Source: Paraburkholderia sp. SG-MS1 (GTDB taxonomy: Bacteria; Pseudomonadota; Gammaproteobacteria; Burkholderiales; Burkholderiaceae). Taken from it: 64,000 nt of DNA. The notes under the pieces are model-generated. The model made no database searches. It worked only from the letters and a program-made list of their open reading frames with translations, and was not told the DNA's origin. The translations under genes were made by a program, and so were the position numbers. Positions 9,226 through 18,390 of this stretch are shown in pieces. Position 1 is the first letter of the stretch; the number at the start of each line of letters is the position of its first letter. Location: the NCBI RefSeq assembly GCF_012275575.1, contig NZ_NPIH01000203.1:43874-107873 (forward strand), written 5' to 3'.

Positions 9226-10002
9226 ATGAAGAAGTTCGCACTGTGCGTGGCGCTTGCGCTCATGGCCACCGGCGCAATGGCGAAAGAGTGGAAGACCGTG
9301 CGCATCGGCGCGGACGCCAGCTACCCGCCGTTCGAATCGAAGGCGCCGAGCGGTGAGGTGGTCGGCTTCGACGTCGATCTGACCCGCGCGCTGTGCGCGA
9401 AGATGAACGTGAAGTGCGTTTGGGTCGAACAGGATCTCGACGGCATCATTCCCGCACTGAAGGCCCGCAAGTTCGACGCGATCGTGTCGTCGTTGACCGT
9501 CACGGACAAGCGCCGCGAACAGATCGACTTCTCCGACAAGCTGTTCGACGCCCCGGCCCGCATGATCGCCAAGGCTGGCTCGCCGCTCCTGCCCACGGTC
9601 GAGTCGCTGAAGGGCAAACGCGTCGGCGTCGAGCAGGGTTCGACCCAGGAAGCCTATGCCAAGGTCTGGTGGGAGCCCAAGGGCGTGATCGTGGTGCCTT
9701 ACCAGAATCAGGATCAGGTGTACGCCGATCTCGGCTCGGGCCGTCTCGACGCCGCGCTGCAGGACGAAATCCAGGCCGACGCCGGCTTCCTGAAGACGCC
9801 GCGCGGCAAAGGCTTCGGCTGGGCCGGTCCGGCGGTGCAGGATCCGAAGACGATCGGCGACGGCACGGCCATCGGGCTGCGCAAGACCGACGCCGATCTG
9901 AAGGCGATGTTCAACAAAGCGCTGGCGCAGATCCACCAGGACGGCACCTTCAAGAAGCTCGAAAAGCAGTACTTCGAATTCGACATCTACCCGGGGCATT
10001 AA
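9226..10002 (+). CDS. hisJ: periplasmic basic amino-acid binding protein (HisJ/ArgT-like)
   Basis: This 258-aa secreted solute-binding protein starts with a signal peptide cut after AMA (mature protein from KEWKTVRIG). The ligand-domain pattern is clear: IGADASYPPFESK, GEVVGFDVDLTRALC, DGIIPALKARKFDAIVSSL and GKRVGVEQGST, as in lysine/arginine/ornithine/histidine binding proteins of family 3. The start follows CCAGGAGAAAC. The two permease genes and the ATPase gene follow on the same strand, giving a complete importer. Preference for histidine versus arginine or lysine cannot be decided here, so the symbol is tentative. Confidence 0.9.
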   Translation: MKKFALCVALALMATGAMAKEWKTVRIGADASYPPFESKAPSGEVVGFDVDLTRALCAKMNVKCVWVEQDLDGIIPALKARKFDAIVSSLTVTDKRREQIDFSDKLFDAPARMIAKAGSPLLPTVESLKGKRVGVEQGSTQEAYAKVWWEPKGVIVVPYQNQDQVYADLGSGRLDAALQDEIQADAGFLKTPRGKGFGWAGPAVQDPKTIGDGTAIGLRKTDADLKAMFNKALAQIHQDGTFKKLEKQYFEFDIYPGH

Positions 10003-10349
10003 GCCGGGTCGCCGGGCCGGTTGCCGCGCAAGCGGCCCGCCGCGGGTAGCAGGCAGCACAATAGAAGCAGCAGGCGGCATCCGCGAGACTCGGGGCGCGC
10101 CCGCATGGGCTTTCCTGGGGCTTCGTACTAGAGTCGGAAAGTCAGTCGGTCCGCAGTAGATTCAAACAGTTTCGAGACAAGTTTCCCAAAAAGCGCGCTG
10201 CAAGGCCGGCAACGTCCATGCAGTCATGATTTGCACAGCGGTGCGCTGTGCGCCGCAGGTCACAGCGAGCATCCGGCTCGCGGCAAACGCGGCGCAGAGT
10301 TGGCCGCGTCTTTCGCGGTGCGTCGCAAACGCATTGTCAAGGACCCCAT
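10003..10349 (+). other. intergenic spacer inside the importer operon, with hairpin
   Basis: These 347 bases separate the binding-protein gene from the first permease gene. A perfect 8-bp hairpin with a 3-base loop (GCACAGCG-GTG-CGCTGTGC, 10233-10251) has no T tract. It may be an RNA-processing or attenuating structure that lets the abundant binding protein be expressed above the membrane subunits, as in related operons (inference). No gene is seen. Confidence 0.5.
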
Positions 10350-11039
10350 ATGTTCCTTCAAGGCTACGGCCCGCTGCTTCTCAACGGCACATGGCAAACC
10401 GTCAAACTGGCGGTGTTGTCGCTCGTGTTCGCCTTCGTGCTGGGCCTGCTCGGCGCGGCGGCGAAACTGTCGAAGAACCGCCTCTCGTACGGCGTCGGCA
10501 CGGTGTACACGACGCTCGTGCGCGGCGTGCCCGACCTCGTGCTGATGCTGCTGCTGTTCTATAGCATCCAGATCTGGCTGAACGACCTGACCGACGTGCT
10601 CGGCTGGGACCAGATCGACATCGATCCGTTCGTGGCGGGCGTCGCGGTGCTCGGCTTCATCTACGGCGCGTACTTCACGGAGACCTTCCGCGGCGCGTTT
10701 CTGGCGGTGCCGCGCGGCCAGCTGGAAGCGGGCTCGGCCTACGGCATGACGAGCTGGCAGGTCTTCCGGCGCGTGATGTTCCCGCAGATGATGCGCTTCG
10801 CGCTGCCCGGCATCGGCAATAACTGGCAGGTAATGGTCAAGGCCACCGCGCTCGTGTCGATCATCGGTCTCGCGGACGTCGTCAAAGCTTCGCAGGATGC
10901 CGGCAAGGGCACGCTGCGGTTCTTCTTCTTCACTTTGCTCGCAGGGGCGATCTACCTCGCCATCACCACCGTGTCCAACTTCGTGCTGATGTACCTCGAA
11001 AAGCGTTACTCGACCGGCGTGCGAAAGGCGGATCTATGA
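10350..11039 (+). CDS. hisQ: amino-acid ABC permease (HisQ-like)
   Basis: This 229-aa inner-membrane permease has about five helices. The HisQ/M family pattern is seen in LLNGTWQTVKLAVLSLVFAF, the RGVPDLVLMLLLFY stretch, and the ATPase-docking loop EAGSAYGMTSWQVFRRVMFP. The start at 10350 follows CAAGGACCCC; the longer frame to 10248 has no site. Its last codons overlap the next gene by 4 bp (ATGA), so the two permeases are translationally coupled. Confidence 0.92.
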   Translation: MFLQGYGPLLLNGTWQTVKLAVLSLVFAFVLGLLGAAAKLSKNRLSYGVGTVYTTLVRGVPDLVLMLLLFYSIQIWLNDLTDVLGWDQIDIDPFVAGVAVLGFIYGAYFTETFRGAFLAVPRGQLEAGSAYGMTSWQVFRRVMFPQMMRFALPGIGNNWQVMVKATALVSIIGLADVVKASQDAGKGTLRFFFFTLLAGAIYLAITTVSNFVLMYLEKRYSTGVRKADL

Positions 11040-11749
11040 TCGCGATCATTCAGGAATACTGGCGCAACTATCTCTTCACCGACGGCTACCGCTTCACCGG
11101 CCTCGCGATCACGTTGTGGCTGCTGGTAGTGTCGATTGGTTTGGGCTTCTGTCTGTCCATTCCGCTCGCGGTCGCGCGGGTGTCGAAGAAGAAGTGGCTC
11201 GCCGGCCTCGTGTGGCTGTACACGTATATCTTTCGCGGCACGCCGCTCTACGTGCAGCTGCTGCTCTGCTACACCGGCCTGTACAGCCTCGAAATCATCC
11301 GCAATAACGAGCTGACCAACGCGTTCTTCCGCGATGGCATGCATTGCACGCTGCTCGCCTTCACGCTGAATACCTGCGCGTACACCACCGAGATTTTCGC
11401 CGGCGCGATCAAGGCGACGCCGTATGGCGAGATCGAAGCGGCGCGCGCGTACGGGATGTCGTCGTTCACGCTGTACCGGCGCGTGATTCTGCCGTCGGCG
11501 CTGCGCCGCGCGCTGCCCTACTACAGCAACGAAGTGATTCTGATGCTGCACGCCACCACGGTCGCCTTCACCGCGACGGTGCCGGACATCCTCAAGATCG
11601 CCCGCGACGTGAACTCCGCGACTTATCAGTCGTTCAACGCGTTCGGCATCGCCGCACTGCTCTATCTGTGTATTTCTTTCGCGCTCGTGTGGCTGTTCCG
11701 CCGCGCCGAGCGCCGCTGGCTCGCTTACCTGCGGCCGCAAGGCAAGTAA
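11036..11749 (+). CDS. hisM: amino-acid ABC permease (HisM-like)
   Basis: This 237-aa permease pairs with the previous one. It shows RGTPLYVQLLLCYTGLY, the family loop EIEAARAYGMSSFTLYRRVI and several hydrophobic segments. It overlaps HisQ by 4 bp and is followed 48 bp later by the ATPase gene. The C-terminal tail RRAERRWLAYLRPQGK is basic, as expected for the cytoplasmic end. Confidence 0.92.
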   Translation: MIAIIQEYWRNYLFTDGYRFTGLAITLWLLVVSIGLGFCLSIPLAVARVSKKKWLAGLVWLYTYIFRGTPLYVQLLLCYTGLYSLEIIRNNELTNAFFRDGMHCTLLAFTLNTCAYTTEIFAGAIKATPYGEIEAARAYGMSSFTLYRRVILPSALRRALPYYSNEVILMLHATTVAFTATVPDILKIARDVNSATYQSFNAFGIAALLYLCISFALVWLFRRAERRWLAYLRPQGK

Positions 11750-11797
11750 AACCGGGCACCACCGTGCCCCTGGCAAGTAAGCTCGTCAAGGATCCTG

Positions 11798-12577
11798 ATG
11801 AACACCAAGAAGCAAAAGCTCTTCGTCGACGAGCTTCACAAGCAGTACGGCGATAACGAAGTTCTCAAAGGCGTGTCGCTCAAGGCCAACGCCGGCGACG
11901 TGATCAGCGTCATCGGCTCGTCCGGCTCGGGCAAGAGCACGATGCTCCGCTGCATCAACTTTCTCGAACAGCCGAACTCGGGGCGCATCTTCGTCGACGG
12001 CGAGGAAGTGCGCACGCAGATCGGCAAGGCCGGCGCACTGCGCGTGTCGGACCCGAAGCAGCTGCAGCGCGTGCGCACCAAGCTGTCTATGGTGTTCCAG
12101 CACTTCAACCTGTGGTCGCACATGAACGTGCTCGAGAACATCATCGAGGCGCCGGTCAATGTGCTCGGGTTAAAGCGCAAGGACGCCGAAGAGCGCGCCC
12201 GCGAGTATCTGGAGAAGGTCGGCCTCGCACCGCGTCTGGAAAAACAGTATCCGTCGCATCTGTCGGGCGGCCAGCAGCAGCGTGTCGCGATCGCGCGCGC
12301 ACTGGCGATGCATCCCGACGTGATGCTGTTCGACGAACCGACCTCGGCGCTCGACCCGGAACTGGTCGGCGAAGTACTGAAGGTCATGCAGACGCTCGCC
12401 GAGGAAGGCCGTACGATGATCGTCGTGACCCATGAAATGGCATTCGCGCGCAACGTGTCGAATCACGTGGTGTTTCTGCATCAGGGCCGCGTCGAAGAAG
12501 AAGGCCATCCGGACGAGGTATTCAAAAACACGAAAAGCGAACGCCTCAAACAGTTCCTCTCGGGAAGTCTCAAATAG
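11798..12577 (+). CDS. hisP: amino-acid ABC transporter ATPase (HisP-like)
   Basis: This 259-aa ATPase powers the importer. It has Walker A (GSSGSGKST), the Q-loop region (MVFQHFNLW), the signature LSGGQQQR, Walker B ([14 protein letters not shown]) and the switch His in VVTHEM. The insertion after the D-loop region and the length match HisP/GlnQ-type proteins. It is the last gene of the operon; terminator hairpins follow immediately. Confidence 0.95.
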   Translation: MNTKKQKLFVDELHKQYGDNEVLKGVSLKANAGDVISVIGSSGSGKSTMLRCINFLEQPNSGRIFVDGEEVRTQIGKAGALRVSDPKQLQRVRTKLSMVFQHFNLWSHMNVLENIIEAPVNVLGLKRKDAEERAREYLEKVGLAPRLEKQYPSHLSGGQQQRVAIARALAMHPDVMLFDEPTSALDPELVGEVLKVMQTLAEEGRTMIVVTHEMAFARNVSNHVVFLHQGRVEEEGHPDEVFKNTKSERLKQFLSGSLK

Positions 12578-12586
12578 TGACCGCTC

Positions 12587-12607
12587 AAAGCCCGATAGTT
12601 GGGCTTT
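12587..12607 (+). terminator. first terminator-like hairpin after hisP
   Basis: AAAGCCC and GGGCTTT form a 7-bp stem with a 7-base loop ten bases after the stop codon. The T tract is only the end of the stem, so it is weaker than the next hairpin. Confidence 0.5.
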
Positions 12608-12624
12608 AACCGCATCAGTATTAC

Positions 12625-12648
12625 AAGGCGCTTACGAGCGCCTTTTTT
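12625..12648 (+). terminator. rho-independent terminator of the his-type operon
   Basis: AAGGCGC-TTACGA-GCGCCTT is followed by an unbroken T tract (TTTTTT, 12643-12648). The stem is 7 bp and the shape is classic. Confidence 0.88.
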
Positions 12649-13165
12649 ACTTTTCTTCGCGCATTCTTGCTGCAATGGCCGCGAAACACCCTTCGCAGCG
12701 GGCTCGCCCCTTGCCAGACCGCCCTACTCTGCCACTTTAAAAGCGTCAATAGTGGCAATCCTTAATCTTGTCCGCGCCGAACCGTGATTCCCTTATCGGA
12801 TAAGGGTTTGCACGCTTTTCCCGGCCCGCGCAACGAGTCATTGCACACATTCTTATTGCAATTTGGAGACACCACCAAATGCCGGTACTAATTTCTTCTC
12901 CCAGTCCAGGGTATTTTTGATAAATTAGTAACCAAAGTAGCAAAACAAAGTTGATTAAAAGTAGTTTCACTTCAAAGCACAGAGGAGAACCGGTCGGCGA
13001 GGGATCGGCATGACGAGCAGATAGCCCGAAGGCTACACGTCACGGCAGGAGACCCAATCCACCCGCTAATCTCCCTGGTACCACCGATTTCTGTTCGGCA
13101 CGGCTCGTGTCCGAACACCATTCGCAGTACTGGGTTTCATTTTTTGACAGGGTATGGAGGAGAAG
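12649..13165 (+). other. AT-rich upstream region of the porin gene with a 17-bp palindrome
   Basis: The stretch has no gene. CCCTTATC-G-GATAAGGG (12790-12806) is a perfect inverted repeat. The segment at about 12880-12970 is far richer in A/T than its surroundings and contains GATAAATTAGTAACC, a shape often seen upstream of regulated porin genes (OmpR or nucleoid-protein binding). The porin ribosome-binding site GGAGGAG is at about 13157-13163. Confidence 0.5.
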
Positions 13166-14317
13166 ATGAAGAAAGCTTTGCTCGCCGCTGCGCTGATGTC
13201 GGCCGGGGTTGTCGCACACGCTCAAAGCAGCGTCACGCTGTATGGCCGCCTTGATGCGGGCATCGAATACATGTCGGGTGTTCCGTCCGGTGCCAATGTC
13301 AACGGCGCGGCAACCCAGAGCAACAGCCGCTGGAAAGCAGAAAGCGGCGACTGGGGTACCAGCCTGTGGGGTTTGAAGGGTGTTGAGGACATCGGTGGCG
13401 GCAACAAGGTCCTCTTCCAGTTGGAAGGCTCGTTCAACACGATGACGGGCGCAGGCCCTGGCGGCGGCGGTCTCTTCAATCGTTGGGCAACCGTCGGTCT
13501 GGCAAACGATCAATACGGTACGTTCACGATGGGCCGCATGCTCTTCATCTCGAACGGCGTGTGGGACTTCGACCCGTTCGGTCAGTCGAACTGGTCGTCG
13601 GCATCGCTGGTGCGTGGCCGCAACTGGCCGCAATCGAGCAACAACTTCGCGTACCAGTCGCCGAAAATCGCAGGCTTTGACTTCTACGGTCAATACGCAC
13701 TGTCGAACGCAACGAACTGGAACGGCAACGGTACGACCGCACAAGGTCGCGAAGCCGGCGCACAGATCACGTACACGAACTCGCTGTTCCAGATCCGCGG
13801 CATGTACGACGAAATCCGCAACCCGGCTAACGGTAACCTGTACGGCCCGCAAGTCGGCACGATCAACACGGGCAACGCGGGCGGTGGCGTGTTCTCGGCA
13901 TCGCGCGAATACTCGGCGATGTTCAACATCTTCCTCGGCCAGTTCAAGATTCAGGGCGCTTACCAGGCAGTCCGTTCGGCAGGTGCAACTGGCGTTCTGC
14001 CGGGCCAGCCGACCACCCTCGATCACGAATGGGGCGGTGTGACGTGGCAAGCAACGCCGGCTGCAGCGCTGATTGCTGCGGTCTACCACGTGAACGGCAA
14101 CAATGGCGCAGGCAATGCGACGATCTACACGGTCGGCGGTTCGTATAACCTGTCCAAGCGCACGTTGCTCGACCTCCAGGTTGCATCGGTGCGTAACAGC
14201 AGCAACGCGAACTTCGGTTTGAATGCGAACAACCCGGGTCTCTCGGCCGCAACGGATAACCCGCTGCCGGGTCGCGCACAAACCGGCGTGTACGCAGGTA
14301 TTCAACACTCGTTCTAA
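13166..14317 (+). CDS. outer-membrane porin (Gram-negative trimeric porin)
   Basis: This 383-aa protein carries a signal peptide (MKKALLAAALMSAGVVAHA, cut before QSSVTLYGRLD). The mature start SSVTLYGRLDAGIEY, repeated aromatic-rich beta strands and the terminal Phe in YAGIQHSF are hallmarks of beta-proteobacterial porins. It forms a trimeric diffusion channel. The start at 13166 is placed after GGAGGAGAAG; an ATG at 13154 overlaps that site and is not likely used. Codon use is highly biased, as in an abundant protein. Two terminators follow. Regulation by the nearby OmpR-type system is plausible but not shown. Confidence 0.93.
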   Translation: MKKALLAAALMSAGVVAHAQSSVTLYGRLDAGIEYMSGVPSGANVNGAATQSNSRWKAESGDWGTSLWGLKGVEDIGGGNKVLFQLEGSFNTMTGAGPGGGGLFNRWATVGLANDQYGTFTMGRMLFISNGVWDFDPFGQSNWSSASLVRGRNWPQSSNNFAYQSPKIAGFDFYGQYALSNATNWNGNGTTAQGREAGAQITYTNSLFQIRGMYDEIRNPANGNLYGPQVGTINTGNAGGGVFSASREYSAMFNIFLGQFKIQGAYQAVRSAGATGVLPGQPTTLDHEWGGVTWQATPAAALIAAVYHVNGNNGAGNATIYTVGGSYNLSKRTLLDLQVASVRNSSNANFGLNANNPGLSAATDNPLPGRAQTGVYAGIQHSF

Positions 14318-14326
14318 ACGAACGAA

Positions 14327-14355
14327 GCGCCCCGAAAGAAATTCCTTCGGGGCGC
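14327..14355 (+). terminator. porin terminator hairpin
   Basis: GCGCCCCGAA and TTCGGGGCGC form a perfect 10-bp stem ten bases after the porin stop codon. The following bases (ATTCAAG) are not a T tract; a second hairpin with a T tract lies 54 bases further on. Confidence 0.65.
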
Positions 14356-14408
14356 ATTCAAGAGTTCTTCAAGAGAATCTTTTTCACGCTGCTGCGAGAG
14401 GCGCGTAT

Positions 14409-14444
14409 CGGTGCAATATCCGCAAGGGTATTGCACCGTTTTTT
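14409..14444 (+). terminator. second, strong terminator after the porin
   Basis: CGGTGCAATA and TATTGCACCG form a perfect 10-bp stem with a 10-base loop, followed by TTTTTT (14439-14444) and TATTTG. Confidence 0.85.
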
Positions 14445-14572
14445 ATTTGCGCGCGCGGTTTTGCCGTGGTCCCGACGCACCGGCTCGGTGCGTGCGTGGA
14501 TCAGAGAGGGGCAAGACCGGCGTTTGCTACCTTGCTCTTCGATACGCGATTTTGCGAAGCCGGACGCCTGCG

Positions 14573-14965
<393 letters not shown>

Positions 14966-15048
14966 CTACGCCGCGCCGGATGCATTGCGGCATTCCGGCG
15001 CGTGCTTCGGCGTTGCTTCGAGTGGCGGCAGCAGTGCTGCGCCGCGTC

Positions 15049-16737
15049 TTACTCCACCGGCTCGGTATAGCGTGAGGTGATCGGATAGCGCCAGTCGCGG
15101 CCAAACGCGCGATGCGTGACGCGAATGCCGATCGGCGCCTGACGGCGCTTGTACTCGTTGATCTTGATCAGGCGCGTGACGCGTTTCACGTCGTCGGCGG
15201 CATAGCCCGCGGCGATGATTTCAGCGAGCGAGCGGTCCTCCTCCATGTACATGCGCATGATCGCGTCGAGCACGTCGTATTCGGGCAGGCTGTCCTGATC
15301 GGTCTGGTTTTCGCGCAGTTCCGCCGACGGCGCGCGCGTCAGAATCCGCTCGGGAATCACGTCACGCTTCTCGAACGTCGTCGCTTCGTTGCGATAGCGG
15401 CACAAGCGGTACACGAGCGTCTTCGCGATGTCCTTGATGACCGCGAAGCCACCGGCCATGTCGCCGTACAACGTGCAATAGCCGACCGCCATCTCGCTCT
15501 TGTTGCCGGTGGTCAGCACGATCGAGCCGAACTTGTTCGACAGCGCCATCAGCAACGTGCCGCGAATGCGCGCCTGGATGTTCTCTTCGGTGGCGTCCTC
15601 AGCGCGGCCCGCGAATTCCTCGGCGAGCGCGCCGCGGAACGCTTCGAACATCGGCGCAATCGCGATTTCGTCGTAGCGCACGCCGACACGGCGGGCCATG
15701 TCGGCGGCGTCGGTGGTCGAGATGTCGGCTGTATAGCGCGAGGGCATCATCACCGCGCGCACGCGATCCGCGCCGAGCGCGTCGCACGCGACGGCCAGCA
15801 CCAGCGCCGAATCCACCCCGCCCGACAGGCCGATCAACGCGCCAGGGAAACCGTTCTTGTTGATGTAGTCGCGCACGCCCATTACGAGCGCCGCATATAC
15901 CTGTGCTTCGAGCGACTGCTCCGCGGCGATCGCGCCAGGCAGCGGTACACCGTTGTCGAATTCGACGATCGCGGTCGCTTCCTCGAACTGCGCCATCTTC
16001 GCGATCAACGCGCCTTGCGCATCCAGCACGAACGAACCACCGTCGAACACCAGCTCGTCCTGCGCGCCGACCATGTTCACGTAGACCATCGGCAGGCCGG
16101 TTTCGCGAATCCGCGCGCGCAGGATGTCGAAGCGCACCGCTTCCTTGTTCAGGTGGTACGGCGAGCCGTTCGGAATCAGCAGCACTTGCGCGCCCGCCGC
16201 CTTCGCCATCTGCGCGGCCGACGCATGCCATGCGTCTTCGCAGATCACGACGCCGTACTTCACGCCGTCGAGATCGAACACGAACGGTTGCGGGTCGGAC
16301 GCGAAGTAGCGCTTTTCGTCGAACACTTCGGTATTGGGCAAATCCTGCTTGCGGTAGGTGCCCTTGACTTCGCCGTCGACGATCAGCGACGCCGCGTTGA
16401 ACGTATCGACCGGCGGCACGCCGCGCTCGATCGGCGCGTTTGCATTACCATGGCCGTGCGCTGCGTCGCGTGAAGGATGGCCGACGATCACGTGCAAGCC
16501 GCTGAACGGTTTGAGTTGCACAGCGAGATCGGCCAACGCCGCCGCGCTCGCGGTATAAAACGCGGGACGCAGCAACAGATCTTCGGGCGGATAGCCGGAC
16601 AGCGCGAGTTCCGGCGCGATCAGCAGCTTCGCACCATCGTTGTGCGCCGCGCGTGCGGCGGCGACAATCCTGGCGACGTTGCCGGCGAAGTCGCCGACAG
16701 TGACATTGATTTGAGCAAGAGCGATTCGGGTCTTCAT
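15049..16737 (-). CDS. nadE: glutamine-dependent NAD(+) synthase
   Basis: This 562-aa two-domain enzyme makes NAD+ from deamido-NAD+ using glutamine. The N-terminal nitrilase-like amidotransferase domain shows the catalytic Glu43 (LAPELALSGYPPEDLL), Lys (TYRKQDLPN) and Cys (YGVVICEDAWHA). The C-terminal synthetase has the ATP-pyrophosphatase loop LSGGVDSALV and the ammonia-domain stretch TTGNKSEMAVGYCTLYGD. I placed the start at 16737 (MKTRIALAQINV), which matches family N-termini; the frame remains open to 16818. The same-strand neighbour glnB links it to nitrogen status. Confidence 0.95.
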   Translation of the reverse strand: MKTRIALAQINVTVGDFAGNVARIVAAARAAHNDGAKLLIAPELALSGYPPEDLLLRPAFYTASAAALADLAVQLKPFSGLHVIVGHPSRDAAHGHGNANAPIERGVPPVDTFNAASLIVDGEVKGTYRKQDLPNTEVFDEKRYFASDPQPFVFDLDGVKYGVVICEDAWHASAAQMAKAAGAQVLLIPNGSPYHLNKEAVRFDILRARIRETGLPMVYVNMVGAQDELVFDGGSFVLDAQGALIAKMAQFEEATAIVEFDNGVPLPGAIAAEQSLEAQVYAALVMGVRDYINKNGFPGALIGLSGGVDSALVLAVACDALGADRVRAVMMPSRYTADISTTDAADMARRVGVRYDEIAIAPMFEAFRGALAEEFAGRAEDATEENIQARIRGTLLMALSNKFGSIVLTTGNKSEMAVGYCTLYGDMAGGFAVIKDIAKTLVYRLCRYRNEATTFEKRDVIPERILTRAPSAELRENQTDQDSLPEYDVLDAIMRMYMEEDRSLAEIIAAGYAADDVKRVTRLIKINEYKRRQAPIGIRVTHRAFGRDWRYPITSRYTEPVE

Positions 16738-16797
16738 GGCAGGATCGACAGGCAAGCCGGGTGGCTTGCGAGTACCGCGGCTGGTTGGCTCGACGGA

Positions 16798-18039
16798 ATG
16801 GACAAATCGGATAAACAAACGACGCGGTCATCACGACACCGCGCCGCTCATTGGGAACAGTCACACAGATTGAACCAGGAACGCTTCGATTATCGCACGG
16901 GCATTCTGGCGTCGCCCTCCGAGGTGGACGCCGCTGAATGGAATGCCCTCCTCGCGCAGCAGTCGCAACCCACGCCGTTTCTGCGGCACGAGTTTCTGAG
17001 CGCGCTGCATGCGACCCAATGCGCGGTCGCCGATACCGGCTGGGCGCCGCAATTCGTCACGCTGACCGACGCGCGCACGGGCAAGCTCGCGGCGGCCGCG
17101 CCGGTGTATCTGAAGGGGCACTCGTACGGCGAGTATGTGTTCGATTGGGCGTGGGCCGATGCGTACAAGCGCAACGGTTTGCCGTATTACCCGAAGCTGC
17201 TGTGCGCGGTGCCGTTCACACCGGTGCAGGGCAACCGCTTGCTTTCGACCGATGCGCACGCGTTGCGGCATCTCGCGGCCACGCTGATGGCGTTCGCGGA
17301 GCAGGCCGACGTGTCGTCGCTGCACGTGCTGTTTCCCACCGAGACCGAAGCAAACGCGCTCACCGGCATGGGCATGATGCAGCGCGAAGGCGTGCAGTTT
17401 CATTGGCTCAACGACGGCTATCGCGACTTCGACGATTTCCTCTCGACGCTCGAACAGAAGAAGCGCAAGAACATTCGCGCCGAACGACGCAAGGTGCACG
17501 ACGCCGGCGTGACGATGCGGCGGATTCGCGGCGAAGACATTCAGGACGCGGACTGGCGTTTCTTCAGCAAGTGTTATCGGCAGACGTATCGTGAACACTT
17601 TTCGAGTCCGTATCTGAACCTCGATTTCTTCCGCATGATCGGCGCGACGATGCCGGAGAATCTGCTGCTCGTGATCGCTGAATACGAAGGCAAGCCGATT
17701 GCGAGTTCGCTCGTGGTGTATCAACGCGACGCGGCAACTGGCGGCACTTTGTATGGCCGCTACTGGGGCGCGCTGGAACACGTGCCGTGTCTGCACTTTG
17801 AAACCGCGTACTACCAGCCGCTCGAATTCTGCATCGAGGAGAAGCTCGGCGCGTTCGAAGGCGGCGCGCAAGGTGAACATAAAATGGCGCGCGGCTTCCT
17901 GCCCACGGTGACGCGCTCCGCGCATTGGCTCGCGCATCCCGCGTTCGCCGATGCGGTCGGCCATTTCCTCGACAACGAAAAGAACAGCATCCACGCCTAC
18001 GTGGACGAGCTGCGCGAACACAATCCGTTCAAAGGGTAA
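16798..18039 (+). CDS. GNAT-like acyl transferase (DUF482/FemX-like family)
   Basis: This protein of about 413 aa is encoded divergently from nadE. The pattern EWNALLAQQSQPTPFLRHEFL and the late QGEHKMARGFLPTVTRSAHW belong to a large family often labelled peptidoglycan-biosynthesis or GNAT protein, with a FemABX-type acyl-transfer fold. The biochemical role is not established. The start is uncertain: ATG 16798 and TTG 16870 are both possible, and the family pattern begins near FDYRTGILASPSEV, so the shorter form may be right. It is followed 9 bp later by the GIY-YIG gene. Confidence 0.8.
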   Translation: MDKSDKQTTRSSRHRAAHWEQSHRLNQERFDYRTGILASPSEVDAAEWNALLAQQSQPTPFLRHEFLSALHATQCAVADTGWAPQFVTLTDARTGKLAAAAPVYLKGHSYGEYVFDWAWADAYKRNGLPYYPKLLCAVPFTPVQGNRLLSTDAHALRHLAATLMAFAEQADVSSLHVLFPTETEANALTGMGMMQREGVQFHWLNDGYRDFDDFLSTLEQKKRKNIRAERRKVHDAGVTMRRIRGEDIQDADWRFFSKCYRQTYREHFSSPYLNLDFFRMIGATMPENLLLVIAEYEGKPIASSLVVYQRDAATGGTLYGRYWGALEHVPCLHFETAYYQPLEFCIEEKLGAFEGGAQGEHKMARGFLPTVTRSAHWLAHPAFADAVGHFLDNEKNSIHAYVDELREHNPFKG

Positions 18040-18048
18040 AGCGCGTTT

Positions 18049-18375
18049 ATGGCGTGGTTTGTTTATCTGCTCGAATGCTCGGACGGCAGCGTCTATACCG
18101 GCATCGCCGTCGACGTGCAGGCGCGTTTCGACAAGCACATGAGCGGCATGGGCGCACGTTATACGCGCTCGCGCAAGCCGGTGCGGGTGCTGGCGTCGTT
18201 CGAACTCGCGGACCGGTCGAGCGCGTCGCGGGCGGAGTATTGGGTCAAGCGCTTGTCGGCGGTCGACAAGCGCGCGCTGGCGGCGGGGTTGCGCACGATT
18301 GAATCGGTAGTGCCGGCGGCCGAACCCGAACCGGCTGTCGTTGCAGAGGATCAGGGGGAACGTGGCGCTGCGTGA
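18049..18375 (+). CDS. GIY-YIG nuclease superfamily protein
   Basis: This 108-aa protein starts with AWFVYLLECSDGSVYTGIA, where VYLL and VYTG correspond to the GIY and YIG strands, followed by the Arg and His of ARFDKHMSGMGARYTRSR. That is the pattern of the single-domain UPF0213 subgroup. It lies 9 bp after the GNAT-like gene and is probably co-transcribed. DNA cleavage is a family property; the role of this small subgroup is unclear. Confidence 0.9.
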   Translation: MAWFVYLLECSDGSVYTGIAVDVQARFDKHMSGMGARYTRSRKPVRVLASFELADRSSASRAEYWVKRLSAVDKRALAAGLRTIESVVPAAEPEPAVVAEDQGERGAA

Positions 18376-18390
18376 CTCACCCGCTGCCCA

